DNA of 64,000 bases, taken from NCBI GenBank assembly GCA_025934645.1, contig JAICWY010000006.1, forward strand, positions 1 through 64,000. The letters run 5' to 3'. Every line of letters starts with the position of its first letter. Position 1 is the stretch's first letter. The notes under the pieces were generated by a model. The model ran no database searches. It saw only the letters and a list, made by a program, of their open reading frames with translations, and had not been told where the DNA came from. Below, piece after piece: positions 24,821 through 34,888 of the stretch. Origin of the DNA: Vulcanimicrobiia bacterium (lineage in GTDB: Bacteria; Vulcanimicrobiota; Vulcanimicrobiia; Vulcanimicrobiales; Vulcanimicrobiaceae). The position numbers and the translations under genes are program-made.

Positions 24821-26947
24821 ATGCTCCGCCGTATCCTTGCCGTTCCATTGACCGTCGGCTTGCTGCTTTCGGGCGCGGGAAGCGTCCGTGCCGCCGGCCC
24901 GACGTTCGATGAGATTTTTTCGGCTACGCCCGCATGGGGTTCGCAGCCGTCCCGCTTCGTTTGGGCGCCCGACGGGCGTTCGTTTCTGTACGTTCTCTCG
25001 ACGCAGGACCCGTCGGCGGCACCCCCGGTTCGCCAGTACGACGTCCAGAGCGCAAACTCGCGCGTGCTCATCGAGCCGGCGCATTACGGCGACCGTCCCG
25101 CGCCGGCGCACAACATCGCCTGGTCTCCCGACGGATCGCGGCTCGCGTTCACCGAGCACGGCACATTGTACGTGCGCGACACCGCGACCAATCTGGAGCG
25201 CGCGCTCGCGCAAAAGGTCTCGGACGCGTTATGGTCTCCGCGCGGCGACGCGATCGCATTTACGAGCGGCGCGAATCTTTTCGTCGCATATCTCACGCCG
25301 AAGCTTCGAACAGTCCGCCTGACCTCCGACGGTGTGCCCGACACAATTTTGAACGGCGATCTGGATTGGGTGTATCCGGAGGAACTGGGCACGGAACACG
25401 GCTTCGCCTGGTCTTCAGACGGCCGCGCGATCGCGTACATGCGTATGGACGAGCGGTCCGTGACCAACTTTCCGATCGTGGATTTCCTACCGGCGGACAA
25501 CGCCGTGTCGTATCAGCGCTATCCGCTGGCGGGCGAGCGCAATCCACGCGTAACGCTGCACGAAATCGATCTTACGACGCTGGCGGAAAAGCCGGTGTAC
25601 GATGCCGGCGCGCACGATGAGTATCTGCCGTTTTTCGCGTACAAACCCGGAACGCGCGCACTTGTCGCGGAGCTGCTGGACCGCTCGCAAAAGCGCTTGC
25701 GCGTGCTCGCATGGAACGGCGGCGCACCGGCGCAATTGTATTCGCAAACCGCCGCACAGTGGGTCGACGACATACCGCTGCCGGTTTGGCTCGGCGACGG
25801 CTCCTCGCTCTGGCTCCTGGCGCGCGAGAATTCGCGCGGGCTGTATCTTCGTTCGCGCGCCGGGGCGCTAAAGCGCTTGACCGGAAGTTACGCCACCCTC
25901 GAGCTGCTCTCCGTGGACGAGAAGAACGGCATTGCGTACGTCTCCGCCGCGTATCCGACGCGCCGCGATACCGCGCTGCTCGCCGTGCCGCTTCGCGGAG
26001 GCGCGCCGCGCGACTTGACGCCGGCGGCCGGTGCAAACAGCATCTCGCTCGCGCCCGGATTCGGACACTTCATCGACACGCATTCCACGCTGAGCGATCC
26101 GCCGCAGGTCGATCTATTCGATGTTGCCGGGCCGAAGCTGCGCGCGACACTGGCACCGCGCAGCGAATCGCTGGCTGCGCAATTGCTGCCGGTACGCATG
26201 CTGGAGGTCCCTTCGCAATACGGTGACTTGGACGCGTACATGCTCGAACCGCCGGGGTTCGATCCGCACAAGAAGTATCCGGTCATCATCTACGTCTACG
26301 GCGGCCCGCAGGCGCCGACGACCGCGAACGCGTTCAACAATACCCGTGGACTGTATCATCAGATGCTCGCCCGCAGCGGTTTCATCGTGTTCTCCGTGGA
26401 TGGACCGGCCTCGCGTTTGGATGATGATGCGCGCGTCCGGCTGCTCTATCACAATTTCGGCCCCGGCTCGCTGCTGGGGCAAGAGATCGGCGTGCGGTAT
26501 CTGCAATCATTACCGTATATCGACGCATCGCGCATCGGTATTTGGGGCTGGAGCTTCGGCGGGTACGAGACGGTTTACGCGCTCACGCACAGTACGCTTT
26601 TCAAAGCGGGCGCCGCGGGAGCGCCGGTGACCGATTGGCACCTCTACGACACGATCTACACCGAGCGCTACATGGGACTGCCGAAAGACGACCCGAAGGC
26701 CTACGACGAAAGCTCGAATCTGAACGCGATGACAAATCTGCACGGCGATCTGCTGGTAAGCCAAGGAACGTCCGACGATAACGTGCACGTCGCAAATTCC
26801 ATTTCCCTCATGCAGAGCGCAATCGCCGCGGACCAGACGCACGTAGATTACATGGTGTATCCGCGGCAGCGGCACGGCTTTACGGCACTGGCAGATTTGC
26901 GGCAGCTCTACGAGCACATGCTGCAGTGGTGGAGCGCGCATCTATGA
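24821..26947 (+). CDS. Dipeptidyl-peptidase-IV-type S9 peptidase, exported
   Basis: 708 residues from ATG 24821 (an in-frame GTG at 24806 would add five). A signal peptide ends near GSVRAA. An eight-bladed-type propeller domain carries LDWVYPEELGTEHGF, matching the Glu-Glu motif that holds the free N-terminus of substrates in DPP-IV. The catalytic domain has GIWGWSFGGYETVY, GTSDDNVHVANS and PRQRHGFT for Ser-Asp-His. It should release N-terminal dipeptides, often X-Pro, in the periplasm. With the two S9 paralogues at 12.6-16.6 kb and the peptide-binding lipoprotein downstream, it fits a peptide-scavenging lifestyle. It overlaps the next gene by ATGA. Confidence 0.93.
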   Translation: MLRRILAVPLTVGLLLSGAGSVRAAGPTFDEIFSATPAWGSQPSRFVWAPDGRSFLYVLSTQDPSAAPPVRQYDVQSANSRVLIEPAHYGDRPAPAHNIAWSPDGSRLAFTEHGTLYVRDTATNLERALAQKVSDALWSPRGDAIAFTSGANLFVAYLTPKLRTVRLTSDGVPDTILNGDLDWVYPEELGTEHGFAWSSDGRAIAYMRMDERSVTNFPIVDFLPADNAVSYQRYPLAGERNPRVTLHEIDLTTLAEKPVYDAGAHDEYLPFFAYKPGTRALVAELLDRSQKRLRVLAWNGGAPAQLYSQTAAQWVDDIPLPVWLGDGSSLWLLARENSRGLYLRSRAGALKRLTGSYATLELLSVDEKNGIAYVSAAYPTRRDTALLAVPLRGGAPRDLTPAAGANSISLAPGFGHFIDTHSTLSDPPQVDLFDVAGPKLRATLAPRSESLAAQLLPVRMLEVPSQYGDLDAYMLEPPGFDPHKKYPVIIYVYGGPQAPTTANAFNNTRGLYHQMLARSGFIVFSVDGPASRLDDDARVRLLYHNFGPGSLLGQEIGVRYLQSLPYIDASRIGIWGWSFGGYETVYALTHSTLFKAGAAGAPVTDWHLYDTIYTERYMGLPKDDPKAYDESSNLNAMTNLHGDLLVSQGTSDDNVHVANSISLMQSAIAADQTHVDYMVYPRQRHGFTALADLRQLYEHMLQWWSAHL

Positions 26948-27741
26948 GCGAACGCATTCCGGATCACAAAGTCGTGGTCGATACGCCGGGCTGGCACAGA
27001 ATCAAACCGCGCATTCCCGATACGCCGCAGCGGCGGCGCCTGGAACGCCAGCGCGACGTGCGCGAGATCGTCTTCGGCGCAAAGGACGGCATCCTGACGA
27101 CCATGGGCGTCGTAACGGGCGTCGGCGTCGCATCAGGCGGACGGCTTTCCGTACTCGTCAGCGGTATTGTGGCGCTCATAGCCGGCGCGCTTTCGATGGC
27201 CGTCGGCGAATATCAGGGTGCGAAATCGGAACGGGAAGTAGTGCAGGCGTCGATCGACATGGAGCGGCGCGAGATGGAAGACCATCCGCAGGACGAGTTC
27301 GCGGAGCAAGTCGCCTATTACAAACTCAAGGGCTTTAGCGCCGACGAAGCGCACATGATCGTCTCGCGGCTCGCGAAAAATCCGGAAATCTATCTGTACG
27401 AGATGATGCGCGATGAGTTCGGCATCGATCCGCGCGTCGCAGAATCTTCCAACATCCGGCCGTCGCTTGCAATGGGACTCTCGTACTCCGCCGGTTCCAT
27501 TATTCCGATCCTTCCGTATTTTTTCAGCGCATTATCGCATACCGCCGCGATCTACACGAGCCTTGGTCTTGCGCTCGCCGGATTGCTCTGCATCGGCGTC
27601 TATGCCGGATCGATGACGGAGAAGAGCAAATGGATGCGCGGCTTGGAGATCGCGCTCTACGGTTCCATCGTCTTCGGGCTCTCGTTCTTAGCCGGACATT
27701 ACATTCCGCCGCTCTTCGGCGCCAAACCCGGAGGATTCTAG
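26944..27741 (+). CDS. VIT1/CCC1-family membrane transporter
   Basis: 265 residues from the ATG at 26944 overlapping the peptidase stop. FGAKDGILTTMGVVTGVGVASGG and ALSMAVGEYQGAKSEREV are the two signature segments of the VIT/CCC1 (DUF125) family, which moves iron or manganese. A cytosolic loop rich in acidic and amphipathic residues (ERREMEDHPQDEFAEQ) follows TM2, as in metal-binding loops of VIT1. Three more helices follow in the C-terminal half. Metal specificity is unknown. The gene ends exactly at the start of the peptide-binding lipoprotein. Confidence 0.9.
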   Translation: MSERIPDHKVVVDTPGWHRIKPRIPDTPQRRRLERQRDVREIVFGAKDGILTTMGVVTGVGVASGGRLSVLVSGIVALIAGALSMAVGEYQGAKSEREVVQASIDMERREMEDHPQDEFAEQVAYYKLKGFSADEAHMIVSRLAKNPEIYLYEMMRDEFGIDPRVAESSNIRPSLAMGLSYSAGSIIPILPYFFSALSHTAAIYTSLGLALAGLLCIGVYAGSMTEKSKWMRGLEIALYGSIVFGLSFLAGHYIPPLFGAKPGGF

Positions 27742-29349
27742 ATGTCGAAACGGACCTTTCGCGCACGGGCGGCGCTGCTGCTCGCGTGCGGGTTCGCCGC
27801 GGGTTGCTCGCAGCAACAGGGCGGCGCGGCTTCCGGTTCATCCGGGCAAGGCGCGACGCTTCGCATTGCGGTGCAGCAAGACGCGAAAACGCTGAATCCG
27901 ATCTTGGCTTCCAACACGGTCGATGGATTCATCGACCGGTTCATGTTCGAGCCGCTCGTCTCGGCGGACGCACAGGGCCGCCCCGTGCCGATGCTCGCCT
28001 CTCCGGTGCCGTCGAGCGAGAACGGCGGCATCAGCGCAGACGGCCTTACGGTGACGTACCATTTGCGGCCCGGCGCCAACTGGAGCGACGGCAAGCCGGT
28101 CAGTTCGCAAGACGTAAAATTCTCGTGGCAAGCGATCATGAATCCGTCGAACAACGCGGTTTCGCGCCACGGTTACGACGACATCGCGCGGATCGACACG
28201 CCCAACGAAAAAACCGCCGTCGTGCATTTGAAAAAGCCGTTCGCGCCGTTCGTGAACACATTTTTTGCCGAGAGCGATCAGCCGTACACCATCGTGCCGG
28301 CTCACGCGCTTGCGAAGTACCCCAACATCAACCAAGTGCCGTTTAATTCATCGCCAGACGTCACCGACGGACCGTTCAAACTCGAGCGCTGGGTTCACGG
28401 CGACCGGCTCGTCTTCGCGGCGAACGACGCCTTTTTCATGGGCAAGCCCCGTCTGCGCCGCATCGAAGTCCGGGTGGTGCCGGACGAGAGCACATCGGTC
28501 AATCTGCTGCGCACGCACGCGATTGACTACATGTATCAAGCATCGGTAGCGACATATCCGGAACTCAAGCAGGTACCGGGCACGCGCATCGTGTGGAACA
28601 ACGTCAACGGCTACGAAGGCATGGCGCTCAACATGCGGCGTAAACCGCTGGACAATCTGCGCGTGCGCCGCGCGATCGCGTACGCGATTGATAAACCGCA
28701 ACTGGTGCGCACGCTCACCTACGGCCAGGAGAAGATCGCGACCGGGGATCTCCCGGACTGGCTCTGGGCCTTCAATCCGGCTGTAAAGTCCTATCCGTAC
28801 GATCCCGGCAAAGCGCGCTCGCTGCTGCGCCAAGCGGGCGTCAAAACCCCGCTGAATCTGGTCATCGTTACGGAAAGCGCAAACGTCACCCACAAACGCA
28901 CGGCGGTGCAATTGCAGGCCATGTTGCACGCGATCGGCATCAACGCCGAGGTAAAAACCTATCCGGGTGATCTGCTCTACGCGCCGGCGGGCGCCGGCGG
29001 CATCGTGAACGGCGGCAATTTCGATATCACGATCTGGCCGTGGTATTCGGGCATCGACCCGGACAACTCGTCCCAGTTCACGTGCGCGAACATTCCGCCC
29101 AACGGTTACAACGAAGCCCGCTATTGCAATCCCGAAATTGAAGCGCTGCAGACTCGCGCGCTCTCAACCAGCAATCGCGCGGCCCGCACGCAGGCATATC
29201 ACGGCATAGAAGCGTTGCTCGCGCGCGACGTGCCGATCGTCGTTTTTTGGTGGCAGCGCCAGCAAGAGGCGGTCTCGACGCGCTTCACCGGTTTCGCGCC
29301 GAACCCCACGGTGGAATCGTGGAACGCCTGGCAGTGGGACGTTAAATAA
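27742..29349 (+). CDS. Peptide/nickel-type ABC substrate-binding lipoprotein (SBP_bac_5)
   Basis: 535 residues. Lipoprotein signal with lipobox FAAGC (Cys22). The family 5 solute-binding fold is shown by LRIAVQQDAKTLNPIL, the TVTYHLRPGANWSDGKPVSSQDVKFSW block and ALNMRRKPLDNLRVRRAIAYAID. It would bind oligopeptides outside the inner membrane. No permease or ATPase genes (dppBCDF-like) are adjacent, so it relies on a transporter encoded elsewhere. It follows three genes that overlap or abut on the same strand, starting with the DPP-IV-type peptidase. Confidence 0.93.
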   Translation: MSKRTFRARAALLLACGFAAGCSQQQGGAASGSSGQGATLRIAVQQDAKTLNPILASNTVDGFIDRFMFEPLVSADAQGRPVPMLASPVPSSENGGISADGLTVTYHLRPGANWSDGKPVSSQDVKFSWQAIMNPSNNAVSRHGYDDIARIDTPNEKTAVVHLKKPFAPFVNTFFAESDQPYTIVPAHALAKYPNINQVPFNSSPDVTDGPFKLERWVHGDRLVFAANDAFFMGKPRLRRIEVRVVPDESTSVNLLRTHAIDYMYQASVATYPELKQVPGTRIVWNNVNGYEGMALNMRRKPLDNLRVRRAIAYAIDKPQLVRTLTYGQEKIATGDLPDWLWAFNPAVKSYPYDPGKARSLLRQAGVKTPLNLVIVTESANVTHKRTAVQLQAMLHAIGINAEVKTYPGDLLYAPAGAGGIVNGGNFDITIWPWYSGIDPDNSSQFTCANIPPNGYNEARYCNPEIEALQTRALSTSNRAARTQAYHGIEALLARDVPIVVFWWQRQQEAVSTRFTGFAPNPTVESWNAWQWDVK

Positions 29350-29381
29350 AAAAAGCGGCGCGGTGCAAAATGCGCCGCGCC
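29348..29381 (-). terminator. Intrinsic terminator of the lysine-rich gene, probably bidirectional
   Basis: GGCGCGGTGCA (29357-29367), a 3-base loop and TGCGCCGCGCC (29371-29381) form an 11-bp stem with one mismatch. On the minus strand it is followed by a run of seven T (29348-29354), a standard terminator for the gene ending at 29409. It also lies just after the lipoprotein stop on the plus strand. Confidence 0.8.
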
Positions 29382-29408
29382 GATATGTATATAAAGACGG
29401 GTCAGGGA

Positions 29409-29795
29409 TTACTTCTTGATCTTTTTCGCGGCTTTCGTCGTCTTGGCGGCCGGCTTGGCAGCTTTCGTCGACTTCGTCGCTTTCTTCACTTTGTCGGCCA
29501 TCTTTTTGATCTTCTTGGCCGATTTCGTCGCCTTCGTCGCTTTGGCGGCCGGCTTCACGGCAGCTTTCGTCGACTTCACAGCGGCTTTCTTCACCTTGTC
29601 GGCCGTCTTCTTGATGGCTTTCTTGGTGGACTTCGTCTTGGCAGCCTTGGCAACCGGCTTCACAGCCTTCGTGCTCTTGGCGGCAGCCTTCGTCGTCGTC
29701 TTCGCGGCCGGAGCGGTCTTCGTCGCGGTAGCGGCCATGGCCGTACCGGTCAGCAGAAACGCCGACGCGATCATCGATGCGAGAATCTTTTTCAC
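29409..29795 (-). CDS. Exported lysine/alanine-rich low-complexity protein (histone-H1-like composition)
   Basis: 128 residues from a GTG at 29795 with a strong AAGGAGG. Residues 1-21 form a Sec signal peptide (KKILASMIASAFLLTGTAMA). The mature part of about 106 residues has 38 lysines, two acidic residues, and otherwise Ala, Thr, Val and Pro in PAAK/STK units. A longer unit is duplicated: ADKVKKAAVKSTKAAVKP and ADKVKKATKSTKAAKP. Composition is like the C-terminal tails of bacterial histone-H1-like DNA-binding proteins, yet those are cytoplasmic. An exported polycation could bind LPS, polysaccharide or extracellular DNA; that is inference. It has its own terminator. Confidence 0.8.
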   Translation of the reverse strand: MKKILASMIASAFLLTGTAMAATATKTAPAAKTTTKAAAKSTKAVKPVAKAAKTKSTKKAIKKTADKVKKAAVKSTKAAVKPAAKATKATKSAKKIKKMADKVKKATKSTKAAKPAAKTTKAAKKIKK

Positions 29796-29843
29796 GTGTA
29801 AATCCTCCTTTCCCCAGTAGTAAACGGCTCCCCGGAAAGGGAA

Positions 29844-29868
29844 CGCCGCGCTGCGATAACGCGGCGCG
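29844..29868. other. Hairpin downstream of the acyl-CoA dehydrogenase gene
   Basis: In the 125-base gap between the lysine-rich gene and the acyl-CoA dehydrogenase stop, CGCCGCG and CGCGGCG pair across a 9-base loop. On the minus strand a C/T-rich tract (GTTCCCTTTCC) follows instead of a clean T-run. It may be a weak terminator for the dehydrogenase gene. Confidence 0.4.
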
Positions 29869-29920
29869 ACGCCCCTAAAGTTCCGCGTCCGTTCCCCGGA
29901 CCCTACTCGAGTCAGAACCT

Positions 29921-31093
29921 TTACTTAGGCTTCCACTTCCCGACGACGGCGCGCGAGATGACCAACCGTTGAATCTGCTGCGTGCCTTCGTAGATTTGCG
30001 TGATCTTTGCGTCGCGCATCATACGCTCCACCGGGTATTCTACCGAGTAGCCGTAGCCGCCGAGCACTTGTACTGCGTCGGTCGTAACGCTCATCGCCGT
30101 ATCTCCGCATTTGAGCTTCGCCATCGCCGCCCACAGCGTGACGTCATCGGCGCCTTCGTCGCATTTGCGCGCCGCTTCGTACAGCAGCAGGCGCGCGGCT
30201 TCGACTTCCGTTTTCATGTCGGCCAGCATGAAGCCGATGCCCTGTTGCTGCCCGATCGGTTTGCCGAACGCCATGCGTTCTTGGGCGTAATTGGCCGCGT
30301 AATCCAACGCGCCGGCGGCGATGCCCAGCGCTTGCGCGGCGATGCCCGGACGCGATTTATCCAGCACCTTCATCGCGATCTTGAAGCCTTCGCCTTCGTT
30401 GCTCAGCAGATTTTCCGCCGGAACCTCGCAGTTGTCGAAGACCAGCTCGACGGTCGGTGAGCCGCGAATGCCCATTTTTTTCTCGAGCTTGCCCACGTGA
30501 AAGCCCGGAAAGCCCTTCTCCACGATGAACGCGCTGATGCCGTTCGCGCCTTTCTCCGGGTCCGTCACGGCAAAGACGCAGACGACGTCCGCGACGCTGC
30601 CGTTGGTTATCCAAATCTTCTGCCCGTTGAGAATATATTTGTCGCCGCGCTTCTCGGCGCGCGTGCGCATGGAACCGGCTGCGTCGGAACCGCTTCCCGC
30701 TTCGGTCAACGCATACGCCGCGATCCATTCACCGGACGCGAGTTTGGGCAGATAGCGCTTTTTCTGCTCGTCGCTTCCACCGATGAGGATCGGCAGCATG
30801 CCGAGCTCTTGCACGGCGACGATGAGCGAACTGGAAGCGCAAACTTTGGCGATCTCTTCGACGACCTTGACGTACGTCAGAAACGTTCCGCCGAGCCCGC
30901 CGTATTCGGATGGAATCGGAATGCCGAGCAGATCGTTCTCGGCAAAGAGCTTGCGGATATCTTGCGGATACTCACCGAGCTCGTCGATCTCGGCGGCGCG
31001 CGGTGCGACTTTTTCCGCAACCAGCTCGCGCACGGCTTGGAGGATCATTGCCTCCTCTTCGGACGATGCGTGATGCGGCGTGGCGAGAGCCAT
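29921..31093 (-). CDS. Acyl-CoA dehydrogenase
   Basis: 390 residues from the ATG at 31093 (AGGAG nine bases upstream); the frame stays open further upstream but lacks homology there. FAD enzyme that makes the 2,3-trans double bond of acyl-CoA. Motifs: YALTEAGSGSDAAGSMRT (flavin/substrate site), IWITNGSVADVVCVFA, and the C-terminal TQIYEGTQQIQRLVISR with the presumed catalytic Glu. Length and motifs suit short/branched-chain enzymes (butyryl-CoA-type). It is divergent from the CoA-transferase pair at 31199-32628 with about 105 bases between, suggesting one shared promoter region for acyl-CoA metabolism. Confidence 0.95.
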   Translation of the reverse strand: MALATPHHASSEEEAMILQAVRELVAEKVAPRAAEIDELGEYPQDIRKLFAENDLLGIPIPSEYGGLGGTFLTYVKVVEEIAKVCASSSLIVAVQELGMLPILIGGSDEQKKRYLPKLASGEWIAAYALTEAGSGSDAAGSMRTRAEKRGDKYILNGQKIWITNGSVADVVCVFAVTDPEKGANGISAFIVEKGFPGFHVGKLEKKMGIRGSPTVELVFDNCEVPAENLLSNEGEGFKIAMKVLDKSRPGIAAQALGIAAGALDYAANYAQERMAFGKPIGQQQGIGFMLADMKTEVEAARLLLYEAARKCDEGADDVTLWAAMAKLKCGDTAMSVTTDAVQVLGGYGYSVEYPVERMMRDAKITQIYEGTQQIQRLVISRAVVGKWKPK

Positions 31094-31198
31094 GGTCTGG
31101 GGTCTCCTGTGCGGGATTGGGATGTCCGAAACTTCGCGGGGCGGCGCCTCACGTCCCCGTCGGAGGCATCCGCGCGCACAGCCTCGCATATCGCCCGT

Positions 31199-31957
31199 AT
31201 GGACAAAGTGGTCTCTTCGTGCGCTCAGGCGGTCAAAGATATTCCGAGCGGCGCGTCGATCGCCGTGGGCGGATTCGGCCTGAACGGCATTCCGCACAAC
31301 CTGATTCAAGCGCTGCTGGAGCAGGGCGCGACCGATCTCGTAACGGTTTCGAACAACTGCGGCGTGGACGGATGGGGCCTGGGCGTGCTGCTCGATGCGA
31401 AACGCATCCGGCGCACTACCGGTTCGTACGTCGGCGAGAATAAGGAATTCGAGCGGCAATATCTGCAAGGCGAATTAGAAGTCGAACTCGTGCCGCAAGG
31501 CACGCTGGCGGAGCGGTTGCGCGCCGGCGGGTGCGGCATTCCCGCATTCTACACGCCGGCCGGCGTCGGTACGCAGGTTGCCGAAGGCGGACTTCCCTGG
31601 CGCCACACCGCGGATGGCGGCGTCGCTGTCCCCTCGCCTAAGAAAGAGACACGCAGCTTCAATGGCCGCGATTACGTTTTGGAAGAAGGCATTGTGTGCG
31701 ATTTCGCGCTCGTACGCGCGAGCGTCGGCGATCGCCACGGAAATTTGATCTTTCATAAAGCTACGCGCAACTTCAATCCGCTTTGCGGCATGGCCGGTAA
31801 AATCACGATCGCGGAAGTCGAGGAGCTGGTCGAGCCCGGGGAGATCGATCCGGAGCAAGTGCACCTGCCGGGCATCTTCGTGCAGCGCGTGGTGCAAGTC
31901 GGACCTGGAGGCAAACGCATCGAACGCGTGACGACCAGAAAGCGGGAGACGAAGTAA
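31199..31957 (+). CDS. scoA: 3-oxoacid CoA-transferase, subunit A
   Basis: 252 residues. With subunit B it transfers CoA between succinyl-CoA (or acetyl-CoA) and acetoacetate-like acids. Typical segments: [17 protein letters not shown] (CoA-binding glycine loop), [38 protein letters not shown] and [16 protein letters not shown]. The ATG at 31199 has no ribosome site within 15 bases and no better in-frame start, so the message may be leaderless or the start weak. It overlaps subunit B by one base (TAATG). Confidence 0.93.
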   Translation: MDKVVSSCAQAVKDIPSGASIAVGGFGLNGIPHNLIQALLEQGATDLVTVSNNCGVDGWGLGVLLDAKRIRRTTGSYVGENKEFERQYLQGELEVELVPQGTLAERLRAGGCGIPAFYTPAGVGTQVAEGGLPWRHTADGGVAVPSPKKETRSFNGRDYVLEEGIVCDFALVRASVGDRHGNLIFHKATRNFNPLCGMAGKITIAEVEELVEPGEIDPEQVHLPGIFVQRVVQVGPGGKRIERVTTRKRETK

Positions 31958-32628
31958 TGGCTTTGACGCGGACGCAACTTGCGGCGCGCGTTGCGCAAGA
32001 ACTGCGCGACGGCGAATACATCAACCTTGGCATCGGTTTGCCGACGCTCATTCCGAATTACGTTCCCGAAGGCGTCACGGTGGTGCTGCAAAGCGAGAAC
32101 GGTATTTTGGGTATGGGCCCGTATCCGTACGAAGGCGAAGAGGATCCGGACCTAATCAACGCCGGTAAAGAAACCGTGACCCTGCTTCCCGGAGCGGCGT
32201 TCTTCGACTCATCGCTTTCTTTCGGCATGATCCGCGGCGGCCACATCGACTTGGCGGTCCTCGGCGCGATGCAAGTTTCGGAAAAGGGCGATCTCTCGAA
32301 CTGGATGATCCCCGGCAAGATGGTCAAGGGCATGGGCGGCGCGATGGATCTCGTGCACGGCGCGAAGTATTTGATCGTCATGATGGAGCACGTCGCCAAA
32401 GGCGGCGCGCACAAGATCGTCAAGGAATGCGATCTGCCTTATACGGGCCGCGGCGTCGTCAACCGCATCATCACCGACATGGCGACGATCGACGTCACCG
32501 AAAATGGCCTGGTTCTGCGCGAGGTCGCGCCGGGCGTAACGGTCGACGAAGTGCGCGCCGCAACCGGCGCGGAGCTGCACGTTCCGGAAGAACCGAAGGT
32601 CATGAAAATTCCGGCGGGCGTCGCTTAG
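31957..32628 (+). CDS. scoB: 3-oxoacid CoA-transferase, subunit B
   Basis: 223 residues, start in TAATG overlap with subunit A. The catalytic glutamate that forms the CoA thioester lies in [39 protein letters not shown] and [18 protein letters not shown] are characteristic of the B subunit. With the divergent acyl-CoA dehydrogenase it points to use of ketone bodies or short-chain acids. Its stop codon overlaps the stop of the convergent ABC permease gene (32625-32628). Confidence 0.94.
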   Translation: MALTRTQLAARVAQELRDGEYINLGIGLPTLIPNYVPEGVTVVLQSENGILGMGPYPYEGEEDPDLINAGKETVTLLPGAAFFDSSLSFGMIRGGHIDLAVLGAMQVSEKGDLSNWMIPGKMVKGMGGAMDLVHGAKYLIVMMEHVAKGGAHKIVKECDLPYTGRGVVNRIITDMATIDVTENGLVLREVAPGVTVDEVRAATGAELHVPEEPKVMKIPAGVA

Positions 32629-34175
32629 GCGCCCTCCGCTTGCGCGAAGGCGACGCCGCGCCCGGCGATGCGCCATGATGCGAACGCGATGAGGATGAGC
32701 GTCTCGGCAAAGCTCGTTAGGATGCCGGCAGCGATGCCGGCGCCGGCGCTGTGCAGTATAAATCCCGCAACGATTGCAGCGACAGCCGGCGGAAGCGCTA
32801 AAAAATACGTGAGAAATGCGCGGAGAATTGCGAGCGGTCCGCGCTGATCGATCGATGCGGGGAATAGCGAGTAGAGCGCAAGCCCGACTGCGCCCAGGTA
32901 CATGGCAATCGCGATGCCTGCGGGGACGCCTGCGATCGCGAATACCGGCGCGCGCATCGCAACGGCCCACGCAATCACGCATACCGCAAGGCACGATGCG
33001 AACCGCCAAGACGTTCCGGCGATCCAGGCGAGCAATCGCAGCCAGAGCGGGTCGCGGCCCATCCACCAAAGGGGTTTTCGCAGATCGTTTCCCAAGCCGA
33101 TTGCCGAGCTCATCGCGATAAGAATCACGAGGACGCTGCCCGCGCCGGCTGCGAACGAGAGCGTTTGCGCCACCGCATCTGTGGAGTGCACCGACACGCT
33201 CCCAAAAACCGCGCCGCAGGCTGCGGACGCGAGTAAGCCGAGCGCGAAAAGGCGTTGCATGGAAGGCGCGCGCACGAATGCGATCCATTCTTTCCAAGCG
33301 ATCGTCCAGGCGCCGCGCAATCGTGCGAAAATGAAGCGGCCTGCCGGATCTTGGCGGCGTTCGAACGTGTGCTGCATGGAAAAGCCGGCCCCGCCTCCGC
33401 GGCGCTGGCGCTCGTGAAAGGCAATCATGCGCATTGAGGACGCATAAAGGTCCGGATACAGGCCGTTCGCGCACGCATACGCGAGCACGACCATCGCTGC
33501 AGCGAAAAGGTACAGCGCAAGCAGCGCCCGCGGCTCGCCGCCGAACAGCGAGTTGAGCGCGTTGCCCGCGATCGAATGCGGAATGACCTTCGACACGCAC
33601 AGAATCAACGGCACGATGCCGGCGGTCGCGACAACGCCGGCAATGCTTTGCGCGAACCGCTGTCCCGTCAGCGATTGCAGCTTCAAAAATGGCACCGCAG
33701 CGGCCGTAACGGCGAACGTGCCGCCGATCAGCGAGAGCGTGATGCCTTTGGACGAGCCTGCAGACGTAAAGACGAACGCGTAGAGAAAAATGCTGAAGAG
33801 CATGCGCAGCATTGAAGCGCCGCAGCGCCGCAGCTGCAGCCACGTCACGACGATGCGCGGCGGAATCAGAGAACCGGTGAGAAAACGGGCGTCGGCGGCG
33901 GATGAGAACGCACCCAGAATGCCCGACGCCGCGCCGTAACAAACGATGCCGAGCAGCGCCAGAAATGCGAACATCAACGCGCTGGCGTACGGCTCCGGAA
34001 TCGTGTGCGGAATCGCGCTGCCGGCGTGGTTTTTGCTGCGAACGATGCCGGCAAAGATGAAATAGGCGGCCGCGAAGAGATAGACCAGGACGCGCCCCGG
34101 CTGATGAACTGTGCTGCGCACGCGGTTGACCAGCTGCCGCCATTCCAGATAGCACAGCGCGGAGATGCCTTGCAC
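32625..34175 (-). CDS. ABC exporter permease (putative ABC-2-like, large)
   Basis: 516 residues from a GTG at 34175, two bases after the stop of the ATPase gene. Many hydrophobic segments are spread over the length ([48 protein letters not shown] type) in two halves separated by a charged loop ([16 protein letters not shown]). It resembles the 'putative ABC exporter' permeases paired with a single ATPase. Substrate unknown. The adjacent ATPase supports the call. Its last four bases overlap the convergent scoB end. Confidence 0.78.
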   Translation of the reverse strand: MQGISALCYLEWRQLVNRVRSTVHQPGRVLVYLFAAAYFIFAGIVRSKNHAGSAIPHTIPEPYASALMFAFLALLGIVCYGAASGILGAFSSAADARFLTGSLIPPRIVVTWLQLRRCGASMLRMLFSIFLYAFVFTSAGSSKGITLSLIGGTFAVTAAAVPFLKLQSLTGQRFAQSIAGVVATAGIVPLILCVSKVIPHSIAGNALNSLFGGEPRALLALYLFAAAMVVLAYACANGLYPDLYASSMRMIAFHERQRRGGGAGFSMQHTFERRQDPAGRFIFARLRGAWTIAWKEWIAFVRAPSMQRLFALGLLASAACGAVFGSVSVHSTDAVAQTLSFAAGAGSVLVILIAMSSAIGLGNDLRKPLWWMGRDPLWLRLLAWIAGTSWRFASCLAVCVIAWAVAMRAPVFAIAGVPAGIAIAMYLGAVGLALYSLFPASIDQRGPLAILRAFLTYFLALPPAVAAIVAGFILHSAGAGIAAGILTSFAETLILIAFASWRIAGRGVAFAQAEGA

Positions 34176-34177
34176 GG

Positions 34178-34888
34178 CTATCGCGTCAATTCCAGGAACA
34201 GATCTTCGGCGCTGGCGTGCGTGCCGGCGAGCTCTTGGAGTTCCTCGAAGGTGCCGGAAGCGATATTGCGCCCGTTCTTCAAAATGACGACGCGATCGCA
34301 CAGCGCTTGCGCCTGTTCGAGCATGTGCGTGCTGATGAATACCGCTGTGCCGTGGGTCCGCAAAGACCGTATGATCTCGCGCAGTTCTCGCTGCCCGAGC
34401 GGATCCAAGCCGATCATCGGTTCGTCGAACAGAATCACCGGTGCATCGGAAAGCACGGTTGCGGCAACCAGCGTTTTCTGGCGCATACCTTTGGAGAGCG
34501 CGGATCCAAGCGTGTCGCGTTGATCGTCGAGCGAAAAGCGCCGCAGAAACTCGTGCGCGCGATCTTGCCAGCCTTCACCCAGGCGGCAGCTCTTCGCAAC
34601 GAAGACCATATGCTCCCAAATCGTTAGCATGGGATACACGTCGGGCGTTTCGGGAATCAGTGCGACGGTTTGGCTGCGGTTAGCGCCGAGCGGACGTCCG
34701 TCCCACGTGAACGTTCCGGCATCGGGCCGCAGCAGTCCGGCGGTGCACAAGAAGGTCGTGCTTTTGCCTGCGCCGTTTGGCCCGAGCAGCCCGACGATCT
34801 CGCCGGCACCTACTTCGAACGAAATGCCGTCGACGGCAATCTTTTTTCCGAAACGCTTCGTCAGGCCGTCAACGTGCAGTGCGCGCAT
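34178..34888 (-). CDS. ABC transporter ATP-binding protein
   Basis: 236 residues from the ATG at 34888, which lies 20 bases inside the end of the MFS gene. Walker A GPNGAGKST, Q-loop region VALIPETPDVYPML, signature LSKGMRQK (a GM variant seen in ABC-2 export ATPases), Walker B VILFDEPMIGLDP and the switch ISTHMLEQA. It powers the downstream permease; together they look like an exporter of unknown substrate. Confidence 0.92.
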   Translation of the reverse strand: MRALHVDGLTKRFGKKIAVDGISFEVGAGEIVGLLGPNGAGKSTTFLCTAGLLRPDAGTFTWDGRPLGANRSQTVALIPETPDVYPMLTIWEHMVFVAKSCRLGEGWQDRAHEFLRRFSLDDQRDTLGSALSKGMRQKTLVAATVLSDAPVILFDEPMIGLDPLGQRELREIIRSLRTHGTAVFISTHMLEQAQALCDRVVILKNGRNIASGTFEELQELAGTHASAEDLFLELTR

